Both the position numbers and the translations under genes were made by a program. A stretch of DNA of 64,000 nucleotides from CBDUXP01 sp965371225 [NCBI: uncultured bacterium] (GTDB lineage: Bacteria > Abyssobacteria > SURF-5 > CBDUXP01), in contig CBDUXP010000016.1 in NCBI GenBank assembly GCA_965371225.1, positions 11,705 through 75,704 on the forward strand, written 5' to 3'. This document shows, in pieces, positions 62,913 to 64,000 of this stretch. Each line of letters opens with the position of its first letter. Position 1 is the first letter of the stretch. The notes beneath the pieces are model-generated. The model searched no databases, was not told where the DNA came from, and worked only from the letters and a program-made list of their open reading frames with translations.

Positions 62913-62940
62913 GGTGGAGGCGGCGGGAATCGAACCCGAA
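62913..62940 (-). repeat. tmRNA/tRNA 3'-end-like sequence, copy B (candidate attachment site)
   Basis: On the minus strand, 62938-62913 reads CGGGTTCGATTCCCG followed by CCGCCTCCACC. This is a T-arm (four of five stem pairs) and acceptor strand as found at the 3' end of many tmRNAs. No tmRNA body or anticodon arm is present beside it. Integrases often use such 3' ends as attB, so this is probably an integration scar. The related copy A is at 56501-56528. Confidence 0.6.
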
Positions 62941-63222
62941 GCGGCCGGTTTACCCGCGACGTCGAACAGCGGACAGGCGGAGGCAAACGCCGGACAGATC
63001 GAGTCACCTACGGGTCAGACTCGGACAGACGTTCCGCCGGCACATGTCGAGGAGCGGACAGAACCGGTCACCCAAGGGGCAAGTAGCGGTCAGCCGAGCG
63101 CCCCCATCGCGCCCCCACGTGATCTGCTCTACCTCGCCTGGGCCCGGCCGCAACTGCCGGAACAGATTCAAGGGTGCATCATCGCACTGGTGGAGGGCTA
63201 CCTGAGTTCGCGGCGGCAGTAG
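62914..63222 (+). other. open frame starting in the att-like sequence, doubtful gene
   Basis: A 102-codon frame beginning 'MEAAGIEPEAAGLPATS' and ending 'RPQLPEQIQGCIIALVEGYLS'. The start is simply the translated att-like sequence. The end resembles a short segment (L-P-x-x-I-x-x-x-I-x-A-L-V) that I have seen downstream of integrases in similar contexts. It may be a conserved passenger of integration sites rather than a protein gene. Confidence 0.25.
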
Positions 63223-63468
63223 CCCACTGTCCAACTGCTCCTCGGCCTTATCCGTCTCGGCGTTCGCATGGGAGGCACAAGCAGCTTGTGGCCATGCGAA
63301 AGGCTCGCGTAGTCTGGGCCGGGACGACTGCATTGAGGCACGTAGCTACAGAACCGGGCCGCTGGGTGGATCAGCCCGAGTCTTGGGACGACGTCCGACG
63401 GCCTGGAACGTGTCAAGACTGCCGGGCGGCCATGTTCTGGTGAACCAACGCCGACGGAGATCCAGGGC

Positions 63469-63906
63469 TTAGCACTGGCCGAGCGGGCGCGCCTGTTCAC
63501 CGTAATGACGTATCTCTAGGACATTGCCGTCGGGGTCGTTGAAGTAAGCCGATTGCTCGGCCGCGCCGCGGGCCCCGAAGGCTCCGGCCCCACTCGATTT
63601 CAGCTCTACGCCGCGCTCTGCCAAGCGGGAGACGATGGCCGCGTACTCGGAAGCGGCCACCGACAGGCAGACGTGGTTGATGGGAGCTCCTCCGGCTTCG
63701 CCTCCAGTGAACTCGCGCACCTTCGGCGCTGCGCTGCGGTCCATCAGGTCGATGAGGGTCGCCTCATTCAACCGAACGCTGGGGAAGCTGGTCTTCCCTT
63801 CTGCGAACTCGTCAGACCGGACAGGCTCCATGCCGAGAAGGTCCACGAAGAACGCGAGAGAATGCTGCTGGTTGTCTACCCAAAGGACGATGTGGTCGAT
63901 GTTCAT
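63469..63906 (-). CDS. VOC-family (glyoxalase/bleomycin resistance-like) protein
   Basis: A 145-residue vicinal-oxygen-chelate protein with two beta-alpha-beta-beta-beta modules. 'MNIDHIVLWVDNQQHSLAFFVDLLGM' holds the first metal-ligand His, 'INHVCLSVAASEYAAIVSRLAERGV' the second module, and 'SAYFNDPDGNVLEIRHYGE' the ending with the Glu ligand. The family includes glyoxalases, dioxygenases and antibiotic-binding proteins; the specific role is unknown. GAGAGG lies eight bases before ATG 63906. Beyond it, the last 94 bases show nothing. Confidence 0.88.
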   Translation of the reverse strand: MNIDHIVLWVDNQQHSLAFFVDLLGMEPVRSDEFAEGKTSFPSVRLNEATLIDLMDRSAAPKVREFTGGEAGGAPINHVCLSVAASEYAAIVSRLAERGVELKSSGAGAFGARGAAEQSAYFNDPDGNVLEIRHYGEQARPLGQC

Positions 63907-64000
63907 AACGTGGCCTCTCAGTTTCCGGTTGATTGAACGGGGTCTGGTGCGATCACGGGCGTTTCCGTGAAGTACCCGGCTGCAACCCGGTAAACTGACC

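Larger units (their letters stand above)
62518..63468. other. accessory non-coding region with palindromes and an att-like site
   Basis: About 950 bases without a well-supported gene. It holds a 9-bp palindrome, a terminator-like hairpin, a nested 60-base inverted repeat and the tmRNA/tRNA-end-like copy B, all listed separately. A frame at 62914-63222 starts within copy B. A further 49-codon frame at 63294-63443 is too weak to call. Confidence 0.6.

Noticed and set aside
62890-62940. An intact tmRNA or tRNA gene
   Set aside because: Only the last 26-28 bases match. The upstream part on the minus strand has no cloverleaf or tmRNA tag-like sequence.
63294-63443. 49-codon frame with two Cys near the end
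   Set aside because: It has no family likeness, neighbour or conservation evidence; a chance frame is as likely.
1-64000. CRISPR array or rRNA operon
   Set aside because: I saw no regularly spaced short repeats and no rRNA-like sequence on either strand.

Overview
The window is GC-rich (roughly two thirds GC by eye), densely coded and bacterial. Most genes have clear Shine-Dalgarno sequences, many start and stop codons overlap (ATGA, TAATG, TGATG, TAGTG), and the few AT-rich islands are sigma70-like promoters. The gene content points to an aerobic heterotroph that degrades lipids, isoprenoids or xenobiotics: paired acyl-CoA dehydrogenases, CoA ligases, acyl-CoA carboxylases, luciferase-like and deazaflavin-type oxidoreductases, a P450, a haloalkane-dehalogenase-like hydrolase and chelatase AAA ATPases. 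Uncultured soil lineages such as Binatota, Methylomirabilota/Rokubacteria or Chloroflexota would fit. This is an inference from gene content; there is no rRNA or ribosomal gene to fix the taxonomy.

Layout. 1-14.3 kb: mixed single genes (LLM oxidoreductases, thioesterase, DUF4153 membrane protein, aldo/keto reductase, aldehyde dehydrogenase, CocE hydrolase, a coupled BNR-propeller/MoaD-like pair, an orphan sensor kinase, sulfotransferase, methyltransferase). 14.4-28.5 kb: a carboxyltransferase with a convergent free-standing biotin domain, a CoA ligase, then a divergent catabolic cluster. Its minus arm is a six-gene run (alpha/beta hydrolase, two acyl-CoA dehydrogenases, enoyl-CoA hydratase, SDR, frameshifted CoA ligase). 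Its plus arm is a P450, an HMG-CoA-synthase-like/DUF35 fusion and an SCP2-type thiolase. The set resembles sterol or isoprenoid side-chain beta-oxidation.

28.5-36 kb: a 1076-residue protein joining a lipase-like alpha/beta hydrolase, an M17-N-like domain and a CHAT caspase-like protease, behind a near-consensus promoter, then a large Lhr helicase. 36.3-45 kb: a small membrane protein, an enoyl-CoA hydratase, a DDN-type reductase, two chelatase-type AAA proteins, a haloalkane-dehalogenase-like enzyme and a radical SAM protein whose promoter overlaps a perfect palindrome. 45-51 kb: a dimethylglycine/sarcosine dehydrogenase-like enzyme coupled to a choline-kinase-like protein, then two poorly known proteins. 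51-54 kb: a cupin gene and an ankyrin-repeat gene, followed by a second copy of the cupin 3' end. 54-61 kb: an acyl-CoA dehydrogenase pair, a methyltransferase and a complete biotin-dependent carboxylase operon.

61-64 kb is accessory DNA: a truncated tyrosine recombinase, a lower-GC HEPN/DUF5677-like gene, clustered palindromes and a sequence like the 3' end of a tmRNA or tRNA. An imperfect copy of that sequence (25 of 28 bases, same orientation) lies 6.4 kb upstream, so 56.5-62.9 kb may be or contain a decayed integrative element. No CRISPR array, rRNA or intact tRNA was seen.
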